15,802 nucleotides of DNA from AC-69 sp044867345 (GTDB lineage Bacteria > Actinomycetota > UBA4738 > HRBIN12). This document shows positions 1 to 7,554 of this stretch, one piece after another. The stretch's first letter is position 1. Every line of letters starts with the position of its first letter. The stretch is from contig JBIOUU010000191.1 of assembly GCA_044867345.1 (NCBI GenBank), positions 1 to 15,802 on the forward strand, written 5' to 3'. The translations under genes were made by a program, and so were the position numbers. Below the pieces are notes generated by a model. It made no database searches, was not told where the DNA came from, and saw nothing but the letters and a program-made list of their open reading frames with translations.

Positions 1-7
1 CCGGCTT

Positions 8-736
8 TCAGATCGGTGGCCACCGGTGGCTCGAGAACCACCGGATGAGCGGCGTGAAGAGGGCGAGCCACTGCCCCGTGATCATGAGGATCCCCATCAG
101 AACGAGGACTACCCCGCCGAGCCACTCGACGGTCCGTCCGTGACGCCGGAACCAGCCGAAAGCTCGGCCGCCTCGCGCATATCCGAGCGCCAAGAGGATG
201 AACGGGATGCCGAGACCGAGGGAGTAGACGAACAACAGCGCGGCCCCCCACGACGCCGTCCCCGTGGAGGCGGCTGCGGTCAGGATGCCGGCGAGGACGG
301 GTCCGATGCACGGGGTCCAGCCGACCGCGAACGCCATCCCGAGCGGCACCGCGCCGAGGGGCCCCGATCGGATCCTGCCCAGGTCCACACGGCGCTCCCG
401 GTACAGGAACGGGATCCTCACCAGGCCCATGGTGGCGAGACCCATGAGGATCACGAAGGCGCCGGCCACCTTGATGAGCATCTGACGATCCGCGAGGAGG
501 ATCGACCCAAGCACGGACGCGCTGGCGCCGAGGAGGGTGAACACCGTCGCGAACCCCAAGACGAACAGCGCCGCAGAGCCGAGGACCCGGGTCCTGACCG
601 CCACCGTCGAGGCCTCGTCGCCGGCGACGCCGCTGACGTAGGAGAGATAGCCGGGCATCAGTGGCAGGCAGCAGGGCGACGTGAACGAGATGACGCCGGC
701 CACCAGCGCCAGCGCGAAGGGGCCGAGGACGGTCAC
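8..736 (-). CDS. ccdA: CcdA/DsbD-type cytochrome c biogenesis membrane protein
   Basis: This is a polytopic membrane protein of 242 aa, the usual size for stand-alone CcdA. It has about six hydrophobic segments. One cysteine site lies in SPCCLPLMPGYLSY (C22/C23) and the partner in GWTPCIGP (C143), the two places where this family carries its redox-active cysteines. CcdA passes electrons from cytoplasmic thioredoxin across the membrane to extracytoplasmic thiol-disulfide proteins, supporting cytochrome c maturation or disulfide reduction. The start is a GTG whose bases overlap the TGA stop of the upstream TlpA-like gene (GTGA), so the two are very likely translationally coupled and act together. 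The stop lies at 8-10, so the gene is complete although it ends at the window edge. The family call is firm. The exact client (cytochrome c or other thiol proteins) is inference, because no other ccm/res gene is visible. Confidence 0.95.
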   Translation of the reverse strand: MTVLGPFALALVAGVISFTSPCCLPLMPGYLSYVSGVAGDEASTVAVRTRVLGSAALFVLGFATVFTLLGASASVLGSILLADRQMLIKVAGAFVILMGLATMGLVRIPFLYRERRVDLGRIRSGPLGAVPLGMAFAVGWTPCIGPVLAGILTAAASTGTASWGAALLFVYSLGLGIPFILLALGYARGGRAFGWFRRHGRTVEWLGGVVLVLMGILMITGQWLALFTPLIRWFSSHRWPPI

Positions 737-1407
737 GGTGACCCCGCCGGGAGCACGTCCTCGATCGCGCTGTTAAGGACCGGGCCGTTCAGGTAGCCAC
801 GGAACTGGTACACGATCTGGCCGCTTCCGTCGATCACGAACGTCGTGGGGACGCCGACGAGCTCGTAGTCGAATGCCAGGGTCCCGGCCGGATCGTAGAC
901 GCTCGGATAGGTGATGCCGAACTCCTTCACGAACGCCGTGGCGGCCGCTCGATCATCGCGGTAGTCCACACCGAGGAACTGGACGCCCTTGTTCCTGAAC
1001 TCTTCCCACGTCCGTTCCAGATCGGGCGCTTCGAGCCGGCAGGGCCCGCACCAGGACGCCCAGAAGTTCAGGACCACCACCTCGGCCGCCAGATCGCTCA
1101 GCCGGATCTGATCGTCCCCGTCGAGGGCTGCCATCTCGAAGTCAGGCGCGGGACGATCGTCTGCTTGGGCCACGGCCCGGCAGTTGGCGATGGTGATCCC
1201 CGATTCGCCCCCGGTGCCACGTGACCGGAGCTCCTGCACCGCAAGGACCACAACCCAGAGGACGATCCCGATCACAGCCATTCGCTTGCAGAGGCGCGCG
1301 TGGCGCTCCGCGTCGCCCCCGAGCCACGGCAACTCGGGACCGCGGCGCTCCGGGCCGTCCGGCTGCGAATTCATTCCGGCGCCACGCGAAGGCCTGGGCT
1401 TACGCAT
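733..1407 (-). CDS. Membrane-anchored TlpA/ResA-like thiol-disulfide oxidoreductase
   Basis: The product is 224 aa. It has a hydrophilic N-terminus, one membrane anchor at about residues 43-59 (MAVIGIVLWVVVLAVQE) and then an extracytoplasmic thioredoxin fold at about 85-220. The active site is FWASWCGPC, with the redox pair C120/C123, and the cis-proline motif GVPTTF lies at 185-190. The family reduces disulfides outside the membrane, typically on apocytochrome c, and receives electrons from CcdA, which is the next gene and overlaps it by 4 bp. The ATG at 1407 is preferred; a GAGGAG-like element stands about 10 nt upstream. An internal ATG at 1374 is possible but has no convincing ribosome site. 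An additional cysteine (C76) sits just after the anchor. The family assignment is secure; whether it serves as ResA or as a general TlpA protein cannot be decided here. Confidence 0.93.
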   Translation of the reverse strand: MRKPRPSRGAGMNSQPDGPERRGPELPWLGGDAERHARLCKRMAVIGIVLWVVVLAVQELRSRGTGGESGITIANCRAVAQADDRPAPDFEMAALDGDDQIRLSDLAAEVVVLNFWASWCGPCRLEAPDLERTWEEFRNKGVQFLGVDYRDDRAAATAFVKEFGITYPSVYDPAGTLAFDYELVGVPTTFVIDGSGQIVYQFRGYLNGPVLNSAIEDVLPAGSP

Positions 1408-1459
1408 GGGACAAGGGCTCCTCTCGGGTTCGACCAGGAAGACCGCGGGGTCAGAGGTG

Positions 1460-1693
1460 CTAGTCGAACGAGAGAGGCTGCCCAGGTCTCTCCACCGAAC
1501 GAGCTAGTAGGAGATGGCGTGAAGAAGCCGAGGCCACAGCTGCGAGCTCTCGGAAGCCGAGGGCGACGAGCATCAACGACGAAAGGACCGCGAGACACAG
1601 CCCCAGGCCGCCGAGGGACCCGGGAGCTTGGCACTCAGGGCAGCCCCCCGTCATCGCCATCCCGATCCCGAGCGGGATCACCAAGAGCAGCAC
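1460..1693 (-). CDS. Small membrane protein with CPEC motif, function unknown
   Basis: I do not recognise a family. The reading frame gives 77 aa from a GTG at 1693, with two hydrophobic segments (about residues 1-15 and 29-48). Between them lies TGGCPECQAP, a CxxC motif at C18/C21, and there is a short polar tail. The hydrophobic run continues upstream in frame (LAVIALVLL) to a stop at 1742-1744, so translation may begin earlier at a non-ATG codon such as ATT at 1711 or CTG at 1720. No good ribosome site precedes the GTG. It lies 52 bp upstream of the TlpA-like gene on the same strand, so it probably opens that operon. The CxxC beside a TlpA/CcdA pair suggests a redox or metal role, but that is inference only. 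Confidence 0.6.
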   Translation of the reverse strand: MLLLVIPLGIGMAMTGGCPECQAPGSLGGLGLCLAVLSSLMLVALGFRELAAVASASSRHLLLARSVERPGQPLSFD

Positions 1694-1815
1694 CAGCAGT
1701 ACGAGTGCAATGACGGCCAGGCCCTCACCATCGCATCGACCCTATCACCGAGCGTGGGGTCCAGCTAGGCGGCCGAAATAGAACCGGCGACACGCGGTTA
1801 CAGATGGGAGATAGA

Positions 1816-1825
1816 GAGGTGAGGA
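1816..1825 (+). promoter_or_regulatory. Ribosome binding site that fixes the pirin start
   Basis: The purine-rich stretch GAGGTGAGGA ends 2 nt before the ATG at 1828. Its AGGTGAGG core is close to the anti-Shine-Dalgarno complement. The earlier in-frame ATG at 1804 lacks such a site, which favours the 1828 start. Confidence 0.65.
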
Positions 1826-1827
1826 AC

Positions 1828-2646
1828 ATGAGACAACCGGTTGAGGACACGGAGCGAGACGCGATCCTCGTGGAGGACGCGGCGCTGATCCGGATGATGG
1901 GCATGCCGGTCCTGGAGGCGCTGCCTTCCCGCGCGGTGCCGTACGAGCAGGTCGACCCGTTCATCCTCGTGCACGAGGGGCGGATGCGGTTGTCGGACAT
2001 GACGAACGTCGACACCAAGCATCCACACCGGGGGTTCGACAACCTCTGGTACGTGATCGAGGGCTCGGCGAGCACGGGGCACAGCACCGGACCTGGCGGA
2101 GCAATGGAGCGGGCGCGCCTGTCCGAGGGAGCGCTCCTGGCGCTCAGGACGGGCTTAGGTGCGTGGCATGCGGAGGCGATAGGGCAAGACGAGATCAAGG
2201 AGGGCCGAGGCGACACCGAGTTCCGCGGAGTGCTGTTCTGGGTCAACCTGGCCCGGAAGGACAAGGACGTCGAACCGAGCGCGCAGGTGCTGGAGCCGGA
2301 GCAGATCCCGGTGCGGCGCGAAGGCGATGCGATCGTTCGGGTCCTGGTCGGCGAGGGCTCTGCCGTGCATCTGGGGACGCCGGCGCTGATCCTGGACATC
2401 GAGCTGCCCGAGGGCGGTCAGCTCACGACACCTGTGCCGCCGGGGTTCCAGGGGTTCGCCTACGTGCTGGAAGGGGAGGCGGCCTTCGGGGCAAACATGC
2501 GCCCGGCGAGACCACCCCAGCTCGTCCTGCTGGGTCGAGGGGAGGCGTTCACGGTGATGGACGCTGCCCCCGGCACTCGGTTCCTGCTCATAGCAGGGCA
2601 GCCATACGGCGAGGTGCCTGTGTTCAACGGGCCGTATGTGGATTAG
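1828..2646 (+). CDS. Pirin-family bicupin protein
   Basis: The protein is 272 aa and has the two-cupin layout of pirins. The metal-site motifs are visible: HPHRGFDN (H65, H67) and GAWHAEA (H114, E116), matching the three-His/one-Glu iron site of the family. The second cupin, about residues 150-265, contains the typical FQGFAYVLEGE turn and ends in the NGPYV motif. Pirins are cytosolic iron-binding proteins; some bacterial members act as quercetinases and others as redox-responsive regulators, so the substrate is not known here. Oddly, the protein stops directly after NGPYVD, whereas many pirins continue about 20-25 residues with a final helix. The region between the two metal motifs also differs from the common pirin text. 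The gene is convergent with the Asp-box gene, with only 28 bp between stops. Start choice rests on the strong ribosome site before 1828. Confidence 0.9.
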   Translation: MRQPVEDTERDAILVEDAALIRMMGMPVLEALPSRAVPYEQVDPFILVHEGRMRLSDMTNVDTKHPHRGFDNLWYVIEGSASTGHSTGPGGAMERARLSEGALLALRTGLGAWHAEAIGQDEIKEGRGDTEFRGVLFWVNLARKDKDVEPSAQVLEPEQIPVRREGDAIVRVLVGEGSAVHLGTPALILDIELPEGGQLTTPVPPGFQGFAYVLEGEAAFGANMRPARPPQLVLLGRGEAFTVMDAAPGTRFLLIAGQPYGEVPVFNGPYVD

Positions 2647-2674
2647 CCCCCACCGCCGCCGCATTCCGGCTCCG

Positions 2675-3580
2675 TCAGGGCAGCACGAGGACGCGTTGCA
2701 CCGATGGCAAGCCTGAGGCGAACTCGGCCCAGCTGAGGCCGGCGTCCTCGGAGGCGAACACCCTGCCGTCGGACGTCCCGAGTGCGACGAACGAACCGGC
2801 GGGATGGGCGTCCAAACAATAACTGTCGATGTTGTCGTCGAACCATTCGGGCAGCCCGGTACGGCACCGCTCGAGGCCGCCGCCAGTCAGATCTGCCCTG
2901 TAGACGGCGGCATGGCCACCCCGAGGGCCCCTGGACGCGGAGACGAGCACCGACTCGCCGCAGACGGTGACCGCGCGGGAGTACGGCGCCTCCAGGCCCT
3001 GGCTCCGGAACGTCCAGGTGCCCCCGCGGTCGGTGCTCATCGCCAATCCCCCGGCGCACGCCGCGAGGACCAGCCCTTCCGCGGTGGTCACCTGATGGAC
3101 GTCGGCGTCGATGTCGATCGTCGGCACCCAGGTCTCACCTCCGTCCTCGGTGCGGAGGATCCCTCCGACATGAACGTTCACGTAGACCGCCTCGTCCCAC
3201 TCTGAGATCGACCGCGTGTCCGGCGGACCACCCCACGGCGTGTACCACGTCGACCGCCCCTCGGCCTGGTCGAAGGCCACGACCGGCGCGAGGCCCTCGC
3301 CCACGACGCGGAACAGCCGAGCCTCCGATGAACCCACGAGCACGTCATCCTCCATGAACGCCAGGCACGTGCCGCGGTGCTGCTCGAGGTCGCCCAGGTG
3401 GGTCCACCCGTCGACCTCGGCCGTGTGCCAGATCTCGGATCCATCGACGATCGCCCAGAGATGCTTGTCCCCCTCCGCGACCGCGGTCACGGCTCGACCG
3501 GCGTGATGGACTCCCCGCGGGACCGCTCGATCGTCGAGCTCATGGAGACCGTCCGTGGTCGCGGCGAGGATGCGCGGCAT
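2675..3580 (-). CDS. Asp-box (BNR) repeat beta-propeller protein
   Basis: The product is 301 aa with no signal peptide (MPRILAATTDGLHEL). Asp-box type turns are visible: RTEDGGETW (143-151), STDRGGTW (182-189) and SEDAGLSW (277-284). Blade-like strands such as VLVGSS, VLAACAGG, VLVSASRG and FVALGTSDG recur between them. The fold is the sialidase/BNR-like beta-propeller, also seen in YCF48 and VPS10-type proteins. No sialidase catalytic arginine triad can be identified from reading, so an enzymatic role is unlikely and a binding or scaffold role is more plausible. The ATG at 3580 follows GGTGGGAGCATGGAGAG. A much longer open frame continues upstream to 4702, but it lies antisense to the MASE1 kinase and its composition is not protein-like. 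The gene is divergent from that kinase and convergent with pirin. Confidence 0.85.
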   Translation of the reverse strand: MPRILAATTDGLHELDDRAVPRGVHHAGRAVTAVAEGDKHLWAIVDGSEIWHTAEVDGWTHLGDLEQHRGTCLAFMEDDVLVGSSEARLFRVVGEGLAPVVAFDQAEGRSTWYTPWGGPPDTRSISEWDEAVYVNVHVGGILRTEDGGETWVPTIDIDADVHQVTTAEGLVLAACAGGLAMSTDRGGTWTFRSQGLEAPYSRAVTVCGESVLVSASRGPRGGHAAVYRADLTGGGLERCRTGLPEWFDDNIDSYCLDAHPAGSFVALGTSDGRVFASEDAGLSWAEFASGLPSVQRVLVLP

Positions 3581-3705
3581 CTCTCCATGCTCCCACCCAG
3601 CGAGGGGAGGCGTTGCCGGGAGAATCACCATGCCCGGATAACAAGAGGTGACCCCCGAGTCAAGCCCGTACGACCCTCCGCCGATACATCCGACGGCGCT
3701 GCTAC

Positions 3706-3710
3706 GGAGG
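3706..3710 (+). promoter_or_regulatory. Ribosome binding site of the MASE1 kinase
   Basis: GGAGG (inside ACGGAGGGGG) stands 8 nt before the GTG at 3719. This supports 3719 over the in-frame ATG at 3734 and over the far upstream extension to 3377, which runs through the divergent Asp-box gene. Confidence 0.65.
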
Positions 3711-3718
3711 GGGCCGCG

Positions 3719-6310
3719 GTGAGCGAGAGGCTTATGGAGCCAGGCTGGCCGACCACGCGGTCGGCGGTGCTGACCCGCGCGATCAAGATCCTCATGGTCG
3801 CGGTGGCTTACTACGTGGCGGCGCGCCTCGGCCTTCAACTGTCGCTGGTCAAGGAGAACGTCACTCCCCTGTGGCCGCCCACCGGGATCGCCCTGGTCGC
3901 CTTCCTCATCCTCGGTCCCGGGATCTGGCCGGGCGTGGCGCTGGGGGCCCTTGCGGTGAACCTTCCCATCAGCAGCTCGTTGTGGGCCGCGGGCGCGACG
4001 GCGGCCGGCAACACGCTCGCTCCCTTCGTCGCCGCGAAGCTGCTCGAACGGGTGGGGTTCCGCAACGAGCTCGATCGCCTGCGCGACGCAATCGCCATCG
4101 TGTTCCTCGCCGCCCCGGCCATGCTCATCAGCGCCACCGTGGGGGCCGGCGTCCTCGTGCTCTCCGGAGTGATCCCGCCGGGCAAGTTCCTCCCCGCCTG
4201 GGCCGTCTGGTGGACCGGCGACGCGATGGGTGTTCTGGTGATCGCTCCCTTCCTCCTCAGCCTGTTCCTGCCTCGGGAGCGGGCGGAGGCCTCCTGGGGT
4301 CGGTGGGCCGAGGCGATCGGGCTGTTCATCGTCCTCACCCTCCTCTCTCTCGGGATCACCCAGGCGGGCCTGCGGCTGTTCATCGTGTTCCCGGTCCTGG
4401 GCTGGGCCGCGTGGCGGTTCCAGCAACGAGGGGCGGCTCCGGCGGCCCTCGTCGTTTCGGGCTGCGCCACCTGGGCGGCTGCACATGGCTGGGGCCCGTT
4501 CGAGGGAAGCACGCTGTTCGGGACGATGCTCACCCTTCAGGCGTTCAACGCGGCGGTGGCCTTTTCGTCGTTCTTCTTCGCAGCCGTGGTCACCGAGCGG
4601 GTGCGCGCCCGTGATGCGCTGGAGATGGCGGCGGCCGACCTCGAGCAGCGGGTGATCGATCGAACCGCCGCGCTCGCCGCCGCCAATGAGCGATTGGGCC
4701 ACGAGGAAGGGGTCCTCCGGACCAGCCTGGAGCTCCTTCGGACCACCGATGAGCAGCGCAGGCAGTTGCTCTCACGCGTGGTGACCGCCCAGGAGGAGGA
4801 GCGAGCCAGGATCGCCGCCGACATCCACGACGACTCGATCCAGATCATGTCGGCGGTCGAGCTGCGGATCGCGACCCTTCTGCGACCGCGGAACGACGAG
4901 CAACGCGAGGCGGACCTTCGCGAGCTCCAGGAAACGGTGAGATCGGCGATCGGACGACTCCGGAACCTGCTCTTCGAGCTGCGTCCGAGGGTGCTCGACG
5001 AGGAGGGCTTGGCCCCCGCCCTCCGCGTCTACCTTCGCGTCCTGCAGGATCAGACGGGGATCAAGACCGCGCTCGGGGACCATCTGGCCCATGATCCGCC
5101 GCCCCAGACCCGCGTCATGTTGTATCGGATCACGCAAGAGGCGCTCACCAATGTACGCAAGCACTCCGGAGCGAGTCGCGTTTCGGTGAGCCTCCATCCC
5201 CGAGACCGCGGCGTCCTGGCCCGGATCGAGGACGACGGCATCGGTTTCGACGTCGCGTCGGTCAACGGAGGGCGCCCCGGCCACGTCGGACTGGTCGCGA
5301 TGCGGGAACGAGCGGAGATGGGGGGCGGCACGTTCCGGATCGATTCCGAGCCAGGCCGAACCACGGTGGAGTGCTGGCTTCCCGAACACGTGGACACCCA
5401 AGTGGCGGCCGTCACTCCTCGAACGGAGACGAGTGAGGAGCGATCGAGGAGCCCTGAGTTCGTGTTCTCCGACGTAACAGCTGAACCGCCCGAGCAAGCG
5501 CGAGCCGGCTCCGAAGCGTGGTCGTGGGGGAGATGGCGTGGCGAGGCCGTTCCTGCTGCGCCCGATCGACAGGGGAAGGGCTCCAATTTCGGCCTTCACA
5601 ACCGCGACCTGCCGACACTGTGGGCGCTTGACCAGCTCGCCTCCCGGGTGGCCGATCTCGGGGAACCGGTGCCGTGGAAGGACTTCATCCGGTTCCTCCA
5701 GACTCAAGCCCAGATCGCAGGGGAGTGGTTGCGCGAACAGGACCGCGCCCGTCCCCACACCCTCCGAGCGGCCACCGGGTTCCCCAAGCCGGGTCCGAAG
5801 GCCAGTCTGTCGGAGGATCGGTTCGTCATGGCGAACGTGGCCCACCGGGCGTCGTCCCGAGAAGGCCCGTTCCAGGTGCTCGGGTTGGCAGGCTTCTTGA
5901 ACGCCGACCGCATCGCCCCGACCGAGCAGGGCCTGAGGCTCCTCGGCCGGCTCCTCGACGCCGGCCTCTGCGACGAGCTGCCGCACGCACCGGAGGTCTT
6001 CTGGTCGTGGTGGGCGTACCTCGAGGAAGCCGCGCCGGGCGAGCGGACGGCGTGGGGCAGAGTCCTCCGAGAGCTGCGAACGGGACCGACCAGGGTCGAG
6101 CTCATCTCGCGGTTCCCTGAGTGGCCCGGCACGACCGCGGAGACGAACTGCATGGGCTTCGTGTCACGCTCGCGGGAGTGGGGGCTCGTGCAGCCCAAAC
6201 TGTTGGACGGACGGTACCTGCTGACTGCGCTGGGGGTCGCCTTAATCGAGCAGGAGGAAGCCCAACGCCCCGCCCGCTCCCGCCTCAGGACGAAGCGAGC
6301 TGCCGGCTGA
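3719..6310 (+). CDS. MASE1 membrane sensor histidine kinase with unusual C-terminal extension
   Basis: The protein is 863 aa. Residues 20-290 form a MASE1-type membrane sensor with about eight helices (note VTPLWPPTGIALV and WWTGDAMGVLVIAP). A coiled coil follows at about 293-350. The HisKA_3 dimerisation domain is next, with phosphoacceptor H370 in ERARIAADIHDDSIQ. The HATPase domain spans about 463-556, with N box ITQEALTNVRKH (471-482), G1 EDDGIGFD (504-511) and G2 GHVGLVAMRERAEMGGG. HisKA_3 kinases normally phosphorylate NarL/LuxR-type regulators, but none is present in the window. After a disordered linker (about 558-622), roughly 240 residues (623-863) form a soluble module without a family I can name. 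It is helix-rich and contains two segments resembling winged-helix wings (RIAPTEQGLRLLGRLLDAGL and GRYLLTALGVALIEQE). No frameshift is apparent across the join. The kinase part is certain; the nature of the extension is inferred. Confidence 0.92.
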   Translation: MSERLMEPGWPTTRSAVLTRAIKILMVAVAYYVAARLGLQLSLVKENVTPLWPPTGIALVAFLILGPGIWPGVALGALAVNLPISSSLWAAGATAAGNTLAPFVAAKLLERVGFRNELDRLRDAIAIVFLAAPAMLISATVGAGVLVLSGVIPPGKFLPAWAVWWTGDAMGVLVIAPFLLSLFLPRERAEASWGRWAEAIGLFIVLTLLSLGITQAGLRLFIVFPVLGWAAWRFQQRGAAPAALVVSGCATWAAAHGWGPFEGSTLFGTMLTLQAFNAAVAFSSFFFAAVVTERVRARDALEMAAADLEQRVIDRTAALAAANERLGHEEGVLRTSLELLRTTDEQRRQLLSRVVTAQEEERARIAADIHDDSIQIMSAVELRIATLLRPRNDEQREADLRELQETVRSAIGRLRNLLFELRPRVLDEEGLAPALRVYLRVLQDQTGIKTALGDHLAHDPPPQTRVMLYRITQEALTNVRKHSGASRVSVSLHPRDRGVLARIEDDGIGFDVASVNGGRPGHVGLVAMRERAEMGGGTFRIDSEPGRTTVECWLPEHVDTQVAAVTPRTETSEERSRSPEFVFSDVTAEPPEQARAGSEAWSWGRWRGEAVPAAPDRQGKGSNFGLHNRDLPTLWALDQLASRVADLGEPVPWKDFIRFLQTQAQIAGEWLREQDRARPHTLRAATGFPKPGPKASLSEDRFVMANVAHRASSREGPFQVLGLAGFLNADRIAPTEQGLRLLGRLLDAGLCDELPHAPEVFWSWWAYLEEAAPGERTAWGRVLRELRTGPTRVELISRFPEWPGTTAETNCMGFVSRSREWGLVQPKLLDGRYLLTALGVALIEQEEAQRPARSRLRTKRAAG

Positions 6311-6691
6311 TCTCCCAATCGTGGCCGAACGGGTCGGTGATCCGTCCCGTTCGCCACCCGTGGCCTTCGGAGACGCGGGCCACCACATCAGCGCCGGCCC
6401 CGACTGCCTGATCGAACACCGCGTCTGGATCTTCGACGGAGAGGACCATCCGGATCGATCCTGCTCCCTCGACTTCGGGAATGGCGTCGGCGTCGTCCTG
6501 GACCCAGAACACCGCGCCATCGATCGAGAGCTGGGCGACGGCGAGGTTCCCATCGTCACCATCCAGTCGGTACACCTCGACAGCGTCGAAGGCGCCCTGT
6601 AGAAGTCCACAGCCTTCTGAGCGTCGCTCACCGCCAGCCAGGGTGCGATCCTCGTCTGGGGCTTCACCGGGTCATCGTGCCACCTGCTCAT
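6285..6691 (-). pseudogene. Frameshifted VOC/glyoxalase-like protein
   Basis: Two frames together encode one vicinal-oxygen-chelate protein of about 135 aa (PhnB/bleomycin-resistance-like). The first frame, from ATG 6691, gives MSRWHDDPVKPQTRIAPWLA, then VSDAQKAVDFYRA, the usual VOC opening. At about 6591-6597 the reading must move by one base, after which the other frame continues AFDAVEVYRLDGDDGNLA and ends RITDPFGHDWEISRQLASS, the usual VOC ending. The run TACAGGGCGCCTTCGAC lacks one base compared with an intact TAC AGG GCN GCC TTC. The gene is therefore either genuinely broken or affected by a sequence error. Its ATG overlaps the TGA of the upstream membrane-protein gene (ATGA), so the two form an operon. 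Its 3' end overlaps the 3' end of the MASE1 kinase by 26 bp in antisense. VOC proteins are metal-dependent dioxygenases, isomerases or drug-binding proteins; no substrate can be assigned. Confidence 0.85.
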
Positions 6692-7419
6692 GCTTCGCCG
6701 GTGGACTCCGGGCTCCACCGTCCCTGGAGCCACCGACCTTCGCGGGGTCCGCGCGTCGGACGCGGCGGGAACAGGCTCGCAGCGACGCGCGGGATCCTCC
6801 GCCGTATCGCGACTGCGGCGTGGAACAGCAACAACACGTGCTCCGGTGAGAGCAAGGGGGCCCAGAGCAGGAGCACGTCATCGTTCACATCGACCGTCAC
6901 GTCCCGGCGGAGCCCGAGGAAGGCCTCCATCATCCGCTGGTCGAGGAGGGCGACGGCGAACCGCGCGTCTTCGGCCTCCACACGGAACCGGCGGTCGAAC
7001 TCCTCGAGCTCGAGCCGGACCTCCTGCCCGCCAAGGGCCCCGGGAATCCCGTCGACCGCGTCCCGGGGGGCGACCCGCAGGCGAGGGCAGGTGAACGCCA
7101 GCGGCACCACGGCACAGGTGAACCTTCGCCGGGGGCCGAGCGCGCGTTCGTCGCCGGTAACCTGGTACCAGAAATCGAACGCGTGAACGCCTTCATCCCC
7201 TCCCCGATCCCAGACGAGGTTCGCGGTCCCGTGTTCCGGATGCCCGAACATGGGGAACGGCAGCCAGGCGGTGTCAGGGGCCAGATCGAGCGGATCGAAC
7301 TCCAGGCCGGCACGACGGCACAGCAGCATCAGGCGCCGCTGTCGGTCGACCCTCCCACGTCGACGCCACCACACGCCGGCGAGCACGGCCGCGACGACGA
7401 ACGGGATGAGCCACCTCAC
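6688..7419 (-). CDS. Single-pass membrane protein of unknown function
   Basis: The likely product is 243 aa from a GTG at 7419, which begins directly with a membrane helix (RWLIPFVVAAVLAGVWW, residues 2-18). A basic stretch (RRRGRVDRQRR) and a soluble domain of about 200 residues follow, presumably cytoplasmic. The soluble part contains GLEFDPLDLA, a HAFDFWYQV strand and EEFDRRFRVEAEDARFAVALLDQRM. I recall this overall pattern (FDYWY, then EFNRxFxVxxxDxxFA) from hypothetical actinobacterial membrane proteins, but I cannot attach a named family. An in-frame extension to 7512 exists, but its 31 extra residues are charged and would bury the membrane helix, so the GTG with GAGG 8 nt upstream is preferred. 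The stop overlaps the start of the frameshifted VOC gene. Confidence 0.75.
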   Translation of the reverse strand: MRWLIPFVVAAVLAGVWWRRRGRVDRQRRLMLLCRRAGLEFDPLDLAPDTAWLPFPMFGHPEHGTANLVWDRGGDEGVHAFDFWYQVTGDERALGPRRRFTCAVVPLAFTCPRLRVAPRDAVDGIPGALGGQEVRLELEEFDRRFRVEAEDARFAVALLDQRMMEAFLGLRRDVTVDVNDDVLLLWAPLLSPEHVLLLFHAAVAIRRRIPRVAASLFPPRPTRGPREGRWLQGRWSPESTGEA

Positions 7420-7554
7420 GACCGAAACCTCGGGTTCCTTTGGACGGAGCTTGAACGGCCGAATCGCGGCTTCGTCCCGTTCCTGCTCAATGCCGACTCT
7501 GAACGCGACCACAGGAAACAGAAGAAGGGGAGGACGAGGGCGACGCGGTCGACG

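Noticed and set aside
26..796. 256-aa plus-strand frame antisense to ccdA
   Set aside because: It is highly charged and full of Arg, Glu, Asp and Gly; it is the mirror of the CcdA gene and shows no domain.
3581..4702. Upstream extension of the Asp-box protein into a 675-aa frame
   Set aside because: The extra part lies antisense to the MASE1 domain of the kinase and is rich in Arg, Gly, Glu and His in the manner of a shadow frame. The natural start with protein-like sequence is the ATG at 3580.
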